From Gammaproteobacteria bacterium (GTDB lineage Bacteria; Pseudomonadota; Gammaproteobacteria; HK1), in assembly GCA_012103455.1 (NCBI GenBank), contig WLWT01000001.1, positions 978,001 to 1,042,000 on the forward strand: a DNA stretch of 64,000 nt, in the 5' to 3' direction. The notes beneath the pieces are model-generated. The model was not told the DNA's origin. It ran no database searches and saw only the letters and a program-made list of their open reading frames with translations. The number at the start of each line of letters is the position of its first letter. Positions within the stretch are counted from its first letter, which is position 1. Below, piece after piece: positions 9,681-19,033 of this stretch. Made by a program: the position numbers and the translations under genes.

Positions 9681-10478
9681 CTATTGCGCCGGCCCTTTAA
9701 GTCCCACCGCTCTTTCCTGATCGGCGCCCAAGCGCCGTTCCACCCAGCGCACCAGCGCCGAAAGCGCCAACACGAGAATGAGATATTCGAGCACCAGGAA
9801 GGTATAGATTTCCAGGGGCCGGTATTCCGTGACCGCCAGTTCGTTGGCCCGCCGCACTACTTCACTCAAACCGATCACGGACACCAGTGACGACATCTTG
9901 AGCAAAATCACGAATTGATTGCCCATGGCTGGCAGCGAACGCCGCAGCGCTTGCGGCAAGATGACGTAGCGTAATTTGTCGATAGTCGATAAAGCCAAAC
10001 TGTCCGCTGCCTCGAACTGGCCCCGTTCGATGGACTGCACGCCGCCGCGGTAGATTTCCGCCATGAACGCGGCACCGTACAAAGACAACGCCACCGTACC
10101 GGAGACGAACGGATTCAAATTCAGATCAGTCAAGACGGGCAAGCCGTAGTACACCCACAGTATCGAAACCAACGGCGGGATGGAGCGCAAAATCTCGACG
10201 ATGGCCCGGTAAAGCCATGCCAACCAACGGTTGTTGCTAAGGTGCAGGGTGTACAGAGCGAAACCCAATATGACCGAGGCGATGATGCAGCACAGGGTCA
10301 CGCTGATGGTCCAGCCCACACCGGACAGCAAGAATTCGATATTGATGCGGCCCTGCTTGGTGGCTGGGCTGATCACATACCAGCCCCACTTATCAGAGCT
10401 GGCGCACGCCGTTAACAACAGGGTGAGGCCACCGACGGCCAGGGTCCTTAAAAGTGGCATAACTCGTAAAAACGACAT
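9681..10478 (-). CDS. Polar amino acid ABC transporter permease
   Basis: 265 residues with 5 or more membrane segments. The HisM/GlnP-type permease signature is clear: TISVTLCCIIASVILGFAL, EILRSIPPLVSILWVYYGL, AAFMAEIYRGGVQSIERGQFEAADSLALS (EAA loop contacting the ATPase) and ILPQALRRSLPAMGNQF. The N-terminus has a lipoprotein-like LLLTACASS segment, unusual for a permease; part of it may be an extension before the true first helix. Directly downstream of the ATPase gene (2-bp gap), forming one operon. A binding protein is encoded on the other strand at 12839. Confidence 0.93.
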   Translation of the reverse strand: MSFLRVMPLLRTLAVGGLTLLLTACASSDKWGWYVISPATKQGRINIEFLLSGVGWTISVTLCCIIASVILGFALYTLHLSNNRWLAWLYRAIVEILRSIPPLVSILWVYYGLPVLTDLNLNPFVSGTVALSLYGAAFMAEIYRGGVQSIERGQFEAADSLALSTIDKLRYVILPQALRRSLPAMGNQFVILLKMSSLVSVIGLSEVVRRANELAVTEYRPLEIYTFLVLEYLILVLALSALVRWVERRLGADQERAVGLKGPAQ

Positions 10479-10480
10479 AG

Positions 10481-11335
10481 CTAGTGAAAAAGAATCTGGC
10501 TTAAGAAGGTGCGGGTACGCTCATTTTTCGGCGTGTGGAAAAAATCCTCCGGCGGCGCCCGCTCCACGATGGCGCCAGCATCCATGAATACGATCTGATC
10601 GGCCACTTTGCGGGCAAATCCCATTTCGTGGGTCACGCAGATCATGGTCATGCCGTTTTCCGCCAACTCGATCATGGTGTCCAACACCTCGGCGATCATC
10701 TCCGGATCAAGCGCCGAGGTGGGCTCATCGAACAACATGATGGAAGGCTCCATGCAAAGACTTCTGGCGATGGCCACACGCTGTTGTTGGCCGCCCGATA
10801 GTTGCCGGGGATATTTGTCGGCTTGCTCCGGGATCCGCACCCGCTCCAGGTAATACATGGCCCGCTCCTGCGCCGCCTGACGCGCAAGTTTGAGGGTGCG
10901 CATGGGGGCCAAGGTGAGATTGCGCAGCACCGTTAGGTGCGGAAACAAATTGAACTGCTGAAACACCATGCCCACGCCGCGCCGCACGGCTTGGATATTC
11001 TTGGTTTTATCCTCCAGCACCACGCCGTTGACCACGATGCGGCCCTGGTCATGCGCCTCAAGGCGGTTGATGCAGCGGATCAGGGTGGATTTGCCCGAAC
11101 CCGATGGCCCACAGACCACCAGCCGCTCACCGGGCTTGACGGTTAGATCCACGTCCCTTAACACGTGTAGATCACCGAACCACTTGTTGACGCCGGTGAG
11201 TTCGATAAGCGGCGGGGGAATGGAAGATGCGTGCACTTGGTTCAACCGGGTTGCTTGATTGCTGGATGTCTTGATACTAGGGGACCTGCAAATGGTGTAG
11301 CTTTTCTCGCCCGCTAACAATGAGTCAGTGCCCAT
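10481..11335 (-). CDS. Polar amino acid ABC transporter ATP-binding protein
   Basis: 284 residues. Walker [11 protein letters not shown]-loop [17 protein letters not shown], signature [15 protein letters not shown], Walker [15 protein letters not shown] and H-loop [13 protein letters not shown] are all intact: a GlnQ/HisP-type ATPase. The first 33 residues ([11 protein letters not shown]...) are not typical; a GTG near 11236 would give the usual length of about 250. The ATG at 11335 lies inside a run of short repeats shared with the start of the divergent Rieske gene. It energises the permease encoded next to it. Confidence 0.93.
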   Translation of the reverse strand: MGTDSLLAGEKSYTICRSPSIKTSSNQATRLNQVHASSIPPPLIELTGVNKWFGDLHVLRDVDLTVKPGERLVVCGPSGSGKSTLIRCINRLEAHDQGRIVVNGVVLEDKTKNIQAVRRGVGMVFQQFNLFPHLTVLRNLTLAPMRTLKLARQAAQERAMYYLERVRIPEQADKYPRQLSGGQQQRVAIARSLCMEPSIMLFDEPTSALDPEMIAEVLDTMIELAENGMTMICVTHEMGFARKVADQIVFMDAGAIVERAPPEDFFHTPKNERTRTFLSQILFH

Positions 11336-11405
11336 GAGCCAGTGCCCGATGAACCAGTGCCCAATGGGTCAGGCCCAATGAGTCAGCGCCCGATGAGTCA
11401 GGCCC
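11319..11405. repeat. Degenerate short tandem repeats between divergent genes
   Basis: A unit of about 15-18 bp resembling cccaatgagtcagcg occurs five or six times, with variants atgagccagtgcc, atgaaccagtgcc and atgggtcaggccc. It covers both start regions: the ATPase start on the minus strand and several in-frame ATG codons for the Rieske gene on the plus strand. It may have multiplied start codons or altered the shared promoter. Confidence 0.7.
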
Positions 11406-12736
11406 CTAGCGGCGCCCACAGGCCCGCCGGATTTCAAGGTTACTACCGCCAACCGAGCGGCACCGAAGACGCCGAACTCACCCACGTCACCCCTGGCACG
11501 CCCTGCGGAGAGTATCTGCGCCGCTATTGGCAGCCGGTGGCCATGAGCAGCGAACTCGGTGAGTTGCCGCTGGCGCTGCGCATTCTCGGCGAAGATCTGG
11601 TGCTTTTTAGGGACAAAAGCGCACAGGTGGGGCTGTTACACAAACACTGCGCCCACCGGGGTGCGTCCCTTGAATACGGTCTCCCTGCCGAGCGGGGCAT
11701 TATCTGCTGTTACCACGGCTGGCACTTCGATATCGACGGCACCGTGATACGGGCGGGCTCGGAGCCAGCGGACAGCCCCATATGCCGGCGGGTGGTGCAA
11801 GGCGCCTACCCGGTGGAGGAACGCAATGGACTGTTGTTCGCGTACCTCGGCCCGCCGCAGGAACGCCCTGCCCTACCCCTCTACGACACCGAGCTCATGC
11901 CCGATGCCACCAGCAAACCCTTTTCCATCGCTACCCCGTGTAATTGGCTACAGGTGTATGAGAACACGCAAGATCCCATTCACGTGTTGCATCTGCATGC
12001 CCGCTCGAGCGGTGTGCAGTTCGGTGTTGCATCCGGGGTGGATCAGTTGATCGAATACCAAACGACGCCGCTTGGTTTGATCAACATTCAAACCCGGCAT
12101 GTGGGGGCGCACCTGTGGACCCGTATCACCGATTCCATCCTGCCCAATGCCAATCAAACGGGCGCCATTTGGGAGGAAGCGCAGGCGCCCAAGTTCATGC
12201 AACGCTGCTCCATGCTGCGCTGGATGGTGCCGGTGGACAACACGACCACCCGCACCATCGGTTGGCGCTTCTTTTCCGAACGCTTGGATCCGCGCGGTCA
12301 AGACCAGCCCGATTTGGTCGGCAAGGAGAGCATCGATTTCATCGGCCAGACGGCGGCTGAACGCAGCTACGCCGAGTCGCAGCGCCAGCCGGGAGATTTC
12401 GAAGCACAGGTGTCGCAACGTCCTATTGCTATTCATGCGTTGGAGAACCGCGCCGCCTCCGATGCCGGGGTGGCGCGGCTACGGCATCTGCTGCGTGAGC
12501 GCATCCGGGCGCTCGCCGCGGGTGAGCCGCCGTTTCATCCGCACACGGGTGCGTTGCCGTATGTCGCTACCTACTGTCAGGACACGGTGGACCGATGGCA
12601 TGGGGCGGGGGTGCCGGACGATGACGCGCTTCGTGCTCAGGGGCGCAAAGTAGCCAATGCCGTTTTGCAATCGGCCCAGCTACCGGCGGCCGCGCGCGAG
12701 GCTTACGTGCGCGACGCGGTGCGCGGCCTCGAGTAA
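11378..12736 (+). CDS. Rieske 2Fe-2S aromatic-ring-hydroxylating oxygenase, large subunit
   Basis: About 452 residues from ATG 11378; GTG 11342 and ATG 11393 are alternatives because of repeats over the start. The Rieske centre is formed by CAHRG and CCYHGWHFD (CxH...CxxH). The conserved catalytic region around NWLQVYENTQDPIHVLHLHARSS supplies likely iron ligands in the alpha-subunit domain. Such enzymes insert oxygen or demethylate small aromatics with a separate reductase, which is not seen here. The flanking amino-acid-type ABC genes and binding protein suggest that uptake and oxidation belong to one catabolic unit; the substrate is unknown. Confidence 0.92.
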   Translation: MSQRPMSQAPSGAHRPAGFQGYYRQPSGTEDAELTHVTPGTPCGEYLRRYWQPVAMSSELGELPLALRILGEDLVLFRDKSAQVGLLHKHCAHRGASLEYGLPAERGIICCYHGWHFDIDGTVIRAGSEPADSPICRRVVQGAYPVEERNGLLFAYLGPPQERPALPLYDTELMPDATSKPFSIATPCNWLQVYENTQDPIHVLHLHARSSGVQFGVASGVDQLIEYQTTPLGLINIQTRHVGAHLWTRITDSILPNANQTGAIWEEAQAPKFMQRCSMLRWMVPVDNTTTRTIGWRFFSERLDPRGQDQPDLVGKESIDFIGQTAAERSYAESQRQPGDFEAQVSQRPIAIHALENRAASDAGVARLRHLLRERIRALAAGEPPFHPHTGALPYVATYCQDTVDRWHGAGVPDDDALRAQGRKVANAVLQSAQLPAAAREAYVRDAVRGLE

Positions 12737-12838
12737 GGGATATACTGCCGCCGGGGAGCGAGGTCTCAGCGGCACTGCTGTCGCCGAACCCACATCATGC
12801 CAAATCTCAAAAATCCCACACCGGGGGAGGACCATTCC

Positions 12839-13627
12839 ATGAATAAACGATGGGCGATTCTTGGACTCGCGGCGGCCATGGCCGTGGCCGGCGCAGCCGT
12901 TGGCGCGGACCGCTCTATCCTGCACAAAGTGCTAGACAACGGCAAAGTACGGGTCGGCACGACGGGTGATTTCAATCCGATGTCGTTCAAGGATCCCGCA
13001 ACCAAGGAATACAAAGGGCACCAGATCGACGCCGCCCGGCAATTGGCCAAGGATATGGGCGTGGACATCGAGTTCGTGCCAACGGACTGGAAAACCCTGA
13101 TCAACGGCGTGGTGGCGAGCAAATACGATGTCGTTATGACGGGTACCTCCATGACCGTCTCCCGCGCCAAAGCGGCTGGTTACACCATTCCTTGGGGCCG
13201 CACCGGTTATTTGCCCCTGACCCGTAAAGAACACGCGGGCAAATTCAAAACCTGGGAGGCTCTCAACAGCCCCGGCGTCACCATCGGTTACAACCTCGGC
13301 ACGTCCTTCGCCGATTTCGTCAAATTGCGTTTGCCCAAGGCTGAAGTTAAAGAAGTGGAATCACCGGCCCGCGATTGGCAAGAACTGCTGGCTGGCCGCG
13401 TCGATGTCACCATTTCCAGTATTCTCGAAGCGGGCAAACTATCCAGCACGCACGACAAACTCATCATCCCTTTTCAGGAGACCGCTAACAGTTTGCCGCT
13501 TTCGTTTATCGCGCCGCAAAACGATCAGGTTTGGCTCAACTTCCTGAACAACTGGATGCGTATTAAGATAGAGGCGGGATTCTTTAAGAGCTTGAACGCT
13601 AAATGGGGTATTCAGGGACAGGACTAA
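12839..13627 (+). CDS. Periplasmic amino-acid-type solute-binding protein (SBP family 3)
   Basis: 262 residues from ATG 12839, chosen because a strong ribosome-binding site (gggggagg, 12823-12830) precedes it and a signal peptide follows (KRWAILGLAAAMAVAGAAVGA). The mature part has GKVRVGTTGDFNPMSFKD, GHQIDAARQLAKDMGVDIEFVPTDWKTLINGVVASKYDVVMTG and SPARDWQELLAGRVDVTISS, as in family 3 binding proteins and cyclohexadienyl dehydratase-like relatives. It likely delivers substrate to the ABC permease and ATPase encoded on the other strand at 9.7-11.3 kb. It follows the Rieske gene in the same direction. Confidence 0.92.
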   Translation: MNKRWAILGLAAAMAVAGAAVGADRSILHKVLDNGKVRVGTTGDFNPMSFKDPATKEYKGHQIDAARQLAKDMGVDIEFVPTDWKTLINGVVASKYDVVMTGTSMTVSRAKAAGYTIPWGRTGYLPLTRKEHAGKFKTWEALNSPGVTIGYNLGTSFADFVKLRLPKAEVKEVESPARDWQELLAGRVDVTISSILEAGKLSSTHDKLIIPFQETANSLPLSFIAPQNDQVWLNFLNNWMRIKIEAGFFKSLNAKWGIQGQD

Positions 13628-13734
13628 GAGCCCCAGCAGAATCAGACTTGGCAGAATAGGACTCGGCAGAACAAGACTTGGCAACACCGGCGGCCGCGTC
13701 TTCTGGCACGGCCCTTCTATCGAGGCAACTACCC

Positions 13735-14391
13735 GTGACCACCATCCTCTATGCGGCGCCCATCAGTACGTACTGCGCGAAAGTGCGAATCGTTTTGCGC
13801 TTAAAGCAAATACCGTTTGACGAGCAATATCCGCCCGGCGGTTACGGCTCGGATGCATACCGCGACATCGTGCCCATGGGCAGCATACCGGCGCTTGCCG
13901 ATGACGCGGTGACGATGAGCGAATCCGAGGCGATCATCGAATATCTGGAAGAGCGTTATCCCGAGCCGCCATTGTTGCCTGAATCCGCGCCGCAGCGGGC
14001 GCATGCCAGGGCGTTGGCGCGGGTCCATGATTGTTGGGTAGAGCCGCAGCTTCGAAGCTTATACGCCCATGTTACGCCAGCCAGCCGCGATGAGGGCGCG
14101 GTGGAGAAGTTTATCGCCGGTTTTCACCAGCGATTAGGGCAATTTTCGCAGTACGCGAAGCCAGCGCCGTACGCCGCGGGCGCGGCGCTCAGCGTGGCCG
14201 ACTGCGCCTGGCCCACTACTTTGTTGCAAGCGCGGATATTGTTTCCTGTGTTCGGCTCGCAGTTCGATCTGCCCGAATCGCTACGCGCCTGGCATCAGCG
14301 CTTATGCGAACACGCGGCGATTCAACCGGAACTGGCGCCGTGCCAAGAGGCGATGAGGTATTGGCTACGGCAAACGCTAGCGGCGGCGTAA
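13735..14391 (+). CDS. Glutathione S-transferase
   Basis: 218 residues from GTG 13735, which gives the canonical thioredoxin-fold N-terminus MTTILYAAPISTYCAKVRIVLRLKQIPFDEQ. The glutathione site is visible as MGSIPALADDAVTMSESEAIIEYLEERYP (cis-Pro and Ser-Glu pair). The C-terminal part is helical. A longer frame opens with TTG at 13678 but covers short repeats (ggcagaa/agacttgg, 13635-13683) and is unlikely to be coding. Probably conjugates or isomerises an intermediate of the neighbouring oxidative pathway, by inference from context. Confidence 0.9.
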   Translation: MTTILYAAPISTYCAKVRIVLRLKQIPFDEQYPPGGYGSDAYRDIVPMGSIPALADDAVTMSESEAIIEYLEERYPEPPLLPESAPQRAHARALARVHDCWVEPQLRSLYAHVTPASRDEGAVEKFIAGFHQRLGQFSQYAKPAPYAAGAALSVADCAWPTTLLQARILFPVFGSQFDLPESLRAWHQRLCEHAAIQPELAPCQEAMRYWLRQTLAAA

Positions 14392-14410
14392 TACGCTCAG
14401 TAATACGCTC

Positions 14411-15253
14411 TCAGCGGGGCCGGTCCCCGATCACCGTTACTCGCTCCATCACGCGCCGCTCAGGCCAATAGTCCGCGGCGGCATAGTGTTGCACGGCGCG
14501 GTTGTCCCAAAACGCTAGCGAATCCACGCGCCAGCGGAAGCGGCACTGATAGTCGGGGATCCAGGCTTTTAAATAGAGCGACTGCAATAACGCTTGTGCT
14601 TCCGCGTCCGCCATGCCTTCTATGGTGCGGGTAAACACTTTGTTGACGTAGATGGATTTGCGGCCACTGACCGGGTGGGTACGCACCACCGGATGGCGCG
14701 CGGGTGGAAATTCGGCCCGCTTGGCCTCGATCGCCTCGTCCGATGCGCCACCGCGTTGCATGCCGCGTAAAAACACCTCGTTGTCATGCACTGCCATCAA
14801 CCCGCCGAGTGTTTCCTTGGTCTCATCGGACAAGCGGTCGTAAGCGGCCTCCATATCGGCAAACAGCGTATCACCGCCCACTGGCGGCACCACGCGGGCG
14901 CGCAAGATAGACCCTAGGGACGGACACTCGCGCCAGGTGACGTCGGAGTGCCATACATTGATCTGCGGTGGGCGCTCGCGATCATTGGCCAGCCGGATGA
15001 CTTGCGGGTAAGCCGAGTCGTTATTGGTGAACGGATGCACTTCGATGTCGCCAAAGCCACGGGCGAATTCGATGTGCTCTTCTATGGAAATATTCTGCTC
15101 GCGAAAGAACAGCACTTTGCGCTCCACCAGGAGATTACCGAACCACGCGAAATCCTGCCCGGTGAAGGTGGCGGCCAAGTCGATGCCGTGTACTTCGGTA
15201 CCGATGGTGGGTGAGAGGTGTTCCAGATGAACCCGTTCGCTTAGCGCTTGCAC
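14411..15253 (-). CDS. TauD/TfdA family 2-oxoglutarate-dependent dioxygenase
   Basis: 280 residues. The metal-binding HxD lies in NVWHSDVTWRECPSLGSILRARVVPPVGGDTLFADM, and the distal His and 2-oxoglutarate-binding Arg in FWDNRAVQHYAAADYWPERRVMERVTV. The N-terminus (IGTEVHGIDLAATF, LLVERKVLFFREQNIS) is typical. These enzymes hydroxylate sulfonates, aryloxyalkanoates and related compounds; the exact substrate is unknown. It faces the GST gene convergently. Confidence 0.94.
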   Translation of the reverse strand: MQALSERVHLEHLSPTIGTEVHGIDLAATFTGQDFAWFGNLLVERKVLFFREQNISIEEHIEFARGFGDIEVHPFTNNDSAYPQVIRLANDRERPPQINVWHSDVTWRECPSLGSILRARVVPPVGGDTLFADMEAAYDRLSDETKETLGGLMAVHDNEVFLRGMQRGGASDEAIEAKRAEFPPARHPVVRTHPVSGRKSIYVNKVFTRTIEGMADAEAQALLQSLYLKAWIPDYQCRFRWRVDSLAFWDNRAVQHYAAADYWPERRVMERVTVIGDRPR

Positions 15254-15320
15254 GTAACTATGACCTCGGGGCGTTGCGGTGGCGGATCACTTTAGCAGGG
15301 CATGGGCCCGGCTTATACGG

Positions 15321-15348
15321 CACGGCTTGCATGACACGGCTTGCATGA
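15321..15348. repeat. 14-bp tandem duplication
   Basis: The unit cacggcttgcatga occurs twice back to back in the spacer before the luciferase-like gene. It is one of many such two-copy duplications in the window. Confidence 0.75.
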
Positions 15349-15413
15349 CTTAGGGGCCGCGATAGCCGCACAATGCGCCTTGGGTTCGAACGCTCATGAG
15401 GGTGCGTGCAAAT

Positions 15414-16280
15414 ATGTTGAAGCTCGGCGCGGTTATGTTTTTTACCTCCTACTCCATGCAACCGGCGCCCTTGGCCCGTTTGCTGGAGGAACGCGGTTTC
15501 GAGTCGCTCTGGGTGCCGGAACACACCCATATTCCGTCCTCGCGCAAGACCGAGTATCCGGCGGGCGGGCCGTTGATACAGCCGTACTACGACATCATGG
15601 ATCCGTTCCTGGCGCTTACCGCGGCCGCCACGGTGACGTCCCAACTTCGCTTTGGCACCGGTATTGCCCTGTTGCCGCAACGCGACCCCATAGTCACGGC
15701 GAAAGTGGTCTCCACCTTGGATCAATTGTCGAATGGCCGTTTTCTATTCGGCGTGGGTAACGGTTGGAATCAAGATGAAATCGAAAATCACGGCACGGAT
15801 TTTCGCCTGCGCCACAAGCTGGCGCGCGAACGCCTAGAGGCGATGAAGGCTATCTGGACTCAGGAGGAGCCGGAGTATCACGGTGACATGGTGGCTTTCG
15901 ACAAAATGAAGCAATGGCCAAAACCGGTGCAAAAACCGCATCCGCCTATCATTGTAGGCGGCGGTTATCCACACGCGGCGCGGCGCGCCATTCGCTACGG
16001 CGACGGCTGGATTCCTCGGGCTGATCGCTTGGAGAGGGGCGGTATCGGCGTGGTTATAGATAAGTTCCGGGCCATGGCCCGCGACGCGGGACGCGATCTG
16101 GCCTCGCTGCCCATTACTGTTTTCCGGCTACCCGATGAGTTGAGTAAGCTCGAATACTGTCAGGCGCTCGGCATCGATCGGGTAGTGTTTTCATTGCCCG
16201 CTGACAAGAAAGAAAAGTTGCTGCCCATTATCGACAGGTGGAGCGAGTTGAAAGACACGCTTACCCAAAAACCACGTTGA
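15414..16280 (+). CDS. LLM-class (F420-type) flavin-dependent oxidoreductase
   Basis: 288 residues from ATG 15414, preceded by gaggg at 15399-15403; ATG 15396 is also in frame. The sequence KLGAVMFFTSYSMQPAPLARLLEERGFESLWVPEHTHIP, FGTGIALLPQRDPIVTAKVVSTLDQLSNGRFLFGVGNGWNQDEIENHG and PHPPIIVGGG is the luciferase-like monooxygenase pattern. Whether F420 or FMN is used cannot be decided. The 3' end overlaps the convergent lon gene by 20 bp. Confidence 0.93.
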   Translation: MLKLGAVMFFTSYSMQPAPLARLLEERGFESLWVPEHTHIPSSRKTEYPAGGPLIQPYYDIMDPFLALTAAATVTSQLRFGTGIALLPQRDPIVTAKVVSTLDQLSNGRFLFGVGNGWNQDEIENHGTDFRLRHKLARERLEAMKAIWTQEEPEYHGDMVAFDKMKQWPKPVQKPHPPIIVGGGYPHAARRAIRYGDGWIPRADRLERGGIGVVIDKFRAMARDAGRDLASLPITVFRLPDELSKLEYCQALGIDRVVFSLPADKKEKLLPIIDRWSELKDTLTQKPR

Positions 16281-18694
16281 AAACGTCGGAGTAATGTTCG
16301 GCGAAACGAAGGGTTAAACCTTGTGTTAAATAGTCCGGCAGCTCACCGGCATCGGCGCGGTTGGCTGCGGGCAAGATCAATGTCCTGATACCGCCCCGCC
16401 GGGCGGCGACGACTTTTTCCCGGATCCCGCCCACCGGTAGCACTTTGCCGGTGAGGGTCAGCTCTCCAGTCATGGCGGCGGGCACTTTGATGCGTTGGCC
16501 GCGGGCCAAGGACAGGAGCGCGGTGGCCATGGTGACGCCGGCACTTGGGCCATCTTTAGGCGTGGCCCCTTCGGGTACGTGCAGGTGCACGTAGGTTTCG
16601 TCGAAGAAAGTGGGCTCGCCCTTAAAATCGCTTAAGTTCGAACTCACGTAGCTGTAGGCGATCTCGGCGGACTCGCGCATCACCTCGCCTAGTTGGCCGG
16701 TGAGCTTGAAGCCCTGGTTCTTGGTGTGTACTTGAGTGGCCTCCACGTCCAAAGTGGCGCCGCCCATGGAGGTCCAAGCGAGCCCGGTCACCACACCGGT
16801 GGCGCGCTGGGGAGGTTCGTTTTTGAACATGGGCTGGCCGACGAATGCAGCTAGATTTCGCGGTCCCAAGCTGATCCGGCGTGGGTCCCCTTGTACCACC
16901 TTCACCGCCGCTTTTCGGGTGATGCGCCCGAGTTGTTTTTCCAAGCCGCGCACGCCCGATTCGCGAGCGTAGCCATTGATGAGAGCGGTGAGTCCGGCGT
17001 CACTTATCTTGATCTGGCCCGGTTGCAGTCCGGCTCGCTCCACTTGGCGGGGCCATAAGTGTTGGCGGGCGATGGCGACTTTTTCCTCGGTGATGTAGCC
17101 CGGTAGTCTGATGATTTCCATGCGGTCAAGTAACGGCCTCGGGATGGTATCCAACTGGTTGGCGGTGCCGATGAAGAGTGCCTCGGAGAGGTCGAAACGC
17201 AGGTCCGGATAATGATCAAGGAAATCCGCGTTTTGCTCCAGATCCAACACTTCTAGCAACGCGGAGGCGGGATCGCCGTGATAGGAGCCGCCGATTTTGT
17301 CGATCTCATCGAGCATGAGCACTGGGTTTTTGGTGCCTACTTCTTTGAGGGCTTGCACGAATTTGCCGGGCATAGCGCCGATGTAGGTGCGGCGGTGGCC
17401 TTTGATCTCCGCCTCATCGCGCATGCCGCCCACGCTGAAGCGGTAGAACTGCCGGTCTAGCGCCTTGGCCACCGAGCGGCCGATGGAAGTTTTGCCGACG
17501 CCGGGTGGGCCGACTAGCAAGATAATGGAGCCGGCGACGCCGCCGCGCAGTTTGCCGACGGCGAGAAATTCGATGATGCGCTCTTTGACATCGTCTAGGC
17601 CGGCGTGATCGGCGTCTAGTATTTCACGGGCGCGTGGTAGATTCAGGTTATCCGCGGAGGTGGTGTCCCACGGCAGGCTGGTGGCCCAATCTAGGTAGTT
17701 GCGAATCACGGCGTACTCGGGGGAGCCGGTTTCAAGCACGGAGAACTTGGCTAGCTCTTCGTCGATGCGCTTTCGCGCCGCTTCGGGCAGCGTGTGTCCG
17801 TCCAGGCGGGCGAGGAATTGCTCGACGTCCGCCGTGCGGTCATCCTTGGACAGTCCTAGCTCCGCTTGGATTAACTTTGAGCTGTTCTTGCAGGAAAAAA
17901 CGGCGCTGTTGCTCGCCCATCTTCTCCTCGACCTCAGCGCGGATGCGGGTGTGGATTTTGGCCACTTCCAGCTCGGCCCGGAGGAGTTCGTGGACGCGCT
18001 GGAGGCGCTCTAAAATACCGGTGAGTTCCAAAATGGCTTGCAGATCTTGGCCGCTGGCGGTGGTGATGGTGGCGGCGAAGTCGGCCAGGGTGGTGTCGTT
18101 CGTGGGCGAGAACTTGTTGAGGAATTGCTTGAGTTCTTCGCCGTAGAGCGGATTGTTCGGGATCAGTTCCTTGATGAGCGCCATGATGGCGAGGGAATAA
18201 GCTTTGGTCTCCTGGTCATTGCGGGGCGGTTGATCGTCTAGATATTCAACTTGCGCGAGGTAGGGGCGCTCGGTGGTCAACCAGCGAACGATGCGCACCC
18301 GGCGCTGGCCTTCGGCGATGAATTGAAGGTTGGCTGAATCCTTGGCGGCGTGGTGGACGCGGGCGGCGGAACCTACCGAGTGGAAGTCTTCCGGCTTCGG
18401 ATCATTGCTGTAGGCCCCGTCTTTCAGCATGACCAAAGCGACTAAGTGATGGACGGACTCCGCCACTTTTTGCATGGTCTCTATCCACGGCGCTTCCGGT
18501 AACGCGATGGGCGCGGTCTGCACGGGAAAGAAGGGCCGCCCGGTGGTCGGCAATACGAGCAGGGTATTGGGCACCACTTCCGTTGGTACCGCCAAACCGG
18601 TTTGCTCGGCCTGGGGCGCGAGTTCTACCTCGCCTTCCTGCACTACTTCGGCTTGCGCTGCGCTGTTGTCGCCCATGATCGCTCCCATCCCCAT
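16261..18694 (-). pseudogene. lon: ATP-dependent protease Lon, single-base frameshift
   Basis: Two frames together make a full Lon of about 810 residues. The N-terminal frame (18694 or, with a better RBS, ATG 18676) carries the LON substrate-binding domain and coiled coil to RRFFLQEQLKV. The downstream frame carries Walker A GPPGVGKTS, Walker B VLMLDEIDKIG, sensor GTANQLDT and the Ser-Lys protease dyad (KDGPSAGV, GGIREKVVAA). At 17871-17872 one extra T (plus strand) shifts the frame; removing it restores KVIQAELGLSKDDRTADVE. Everything else is intact, so this is either a recent mutation, a sequencing error or a slippage site. Loss of Lon would be notable but is tolerated in many bacteria. Confidence 0.9.
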
Positions 18695-18950
18695 GTCTTA
18701 GGTTGCTTAAAACATGGACAGACGGCGTCATTCGCGGGCGCGCGCTGCCCTCGCGGACACACGGTGTTGCTCGGCCTGGGGCGCGAGTTCTACCTCGCCT
18801 TCCTGCACTACTTCGGCTTGCGCTGCGCTGTTGTCGCCCATGATCGCTCCCATCCCCATGTCTTAGGTTGCTTAAAACATGGACAGACGGCGTCATTCGC
18901 GGGCGCGCGCTATTCGCGGGCGCGCGCTGCCCTCGCGGACACACGGTGTT
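18602..18950. repeat. 165-bp tandem duplication covering the lon 5' end
   Basis: Sequence from 18602 recurs from 18767 almost unchanged. The unit includes about 25 codons of lon, its start codons and the upstream region. The second copy also has an internal 17-bp duplication (attcgcgggcgcgcgct, about 18896-18930). Both copies contain a ggacacacggtgtt motif. Confidence 0.92.
18728..18841 (-). other. 37-codon upstream ORF: duplicated lon start
   Basis: In the upstream copy of the 165-bp duplication, ATG 18841 starts MGDNSAAQAEVVQEGEVELA as in lon, runs through GlnAlaGluGln, then enters unrelated sequence and stops at TGA 18728-18730. If the upstream copy holds the promoter, ribosomes would meet this decoy start before the real one. 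It has the same RBS-like sequence as lon. Confidence 0.6.
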
Positions 18951-18958
18951 CCACCATA

Positions 18959-19002
18959 GACAGACGAAGCCGGCATAATGGACAGATGAAGCCGGCATAA
19001 TG
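18959..19002. repeat. 22-bp tandem duplication
   Basis: Two adjacent copies of gacaga(c/t)gaagccggcataatg lie just upstream of the asparaginase gene. They contain the gacaga element also seen at 20061 and 21488. Confidence 0.75.
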
Positions 19003-19033
19003 CTCGCCTCGGACAGACGACGAGGTTTATGAC

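Noticed and set aside
18402..18998. A 198-residue minus-strand frame with internal repeats over the lon start
   Set aside because: Its repeats come from the 165-bp DNA duplication and it reads lon in the wrong frame.
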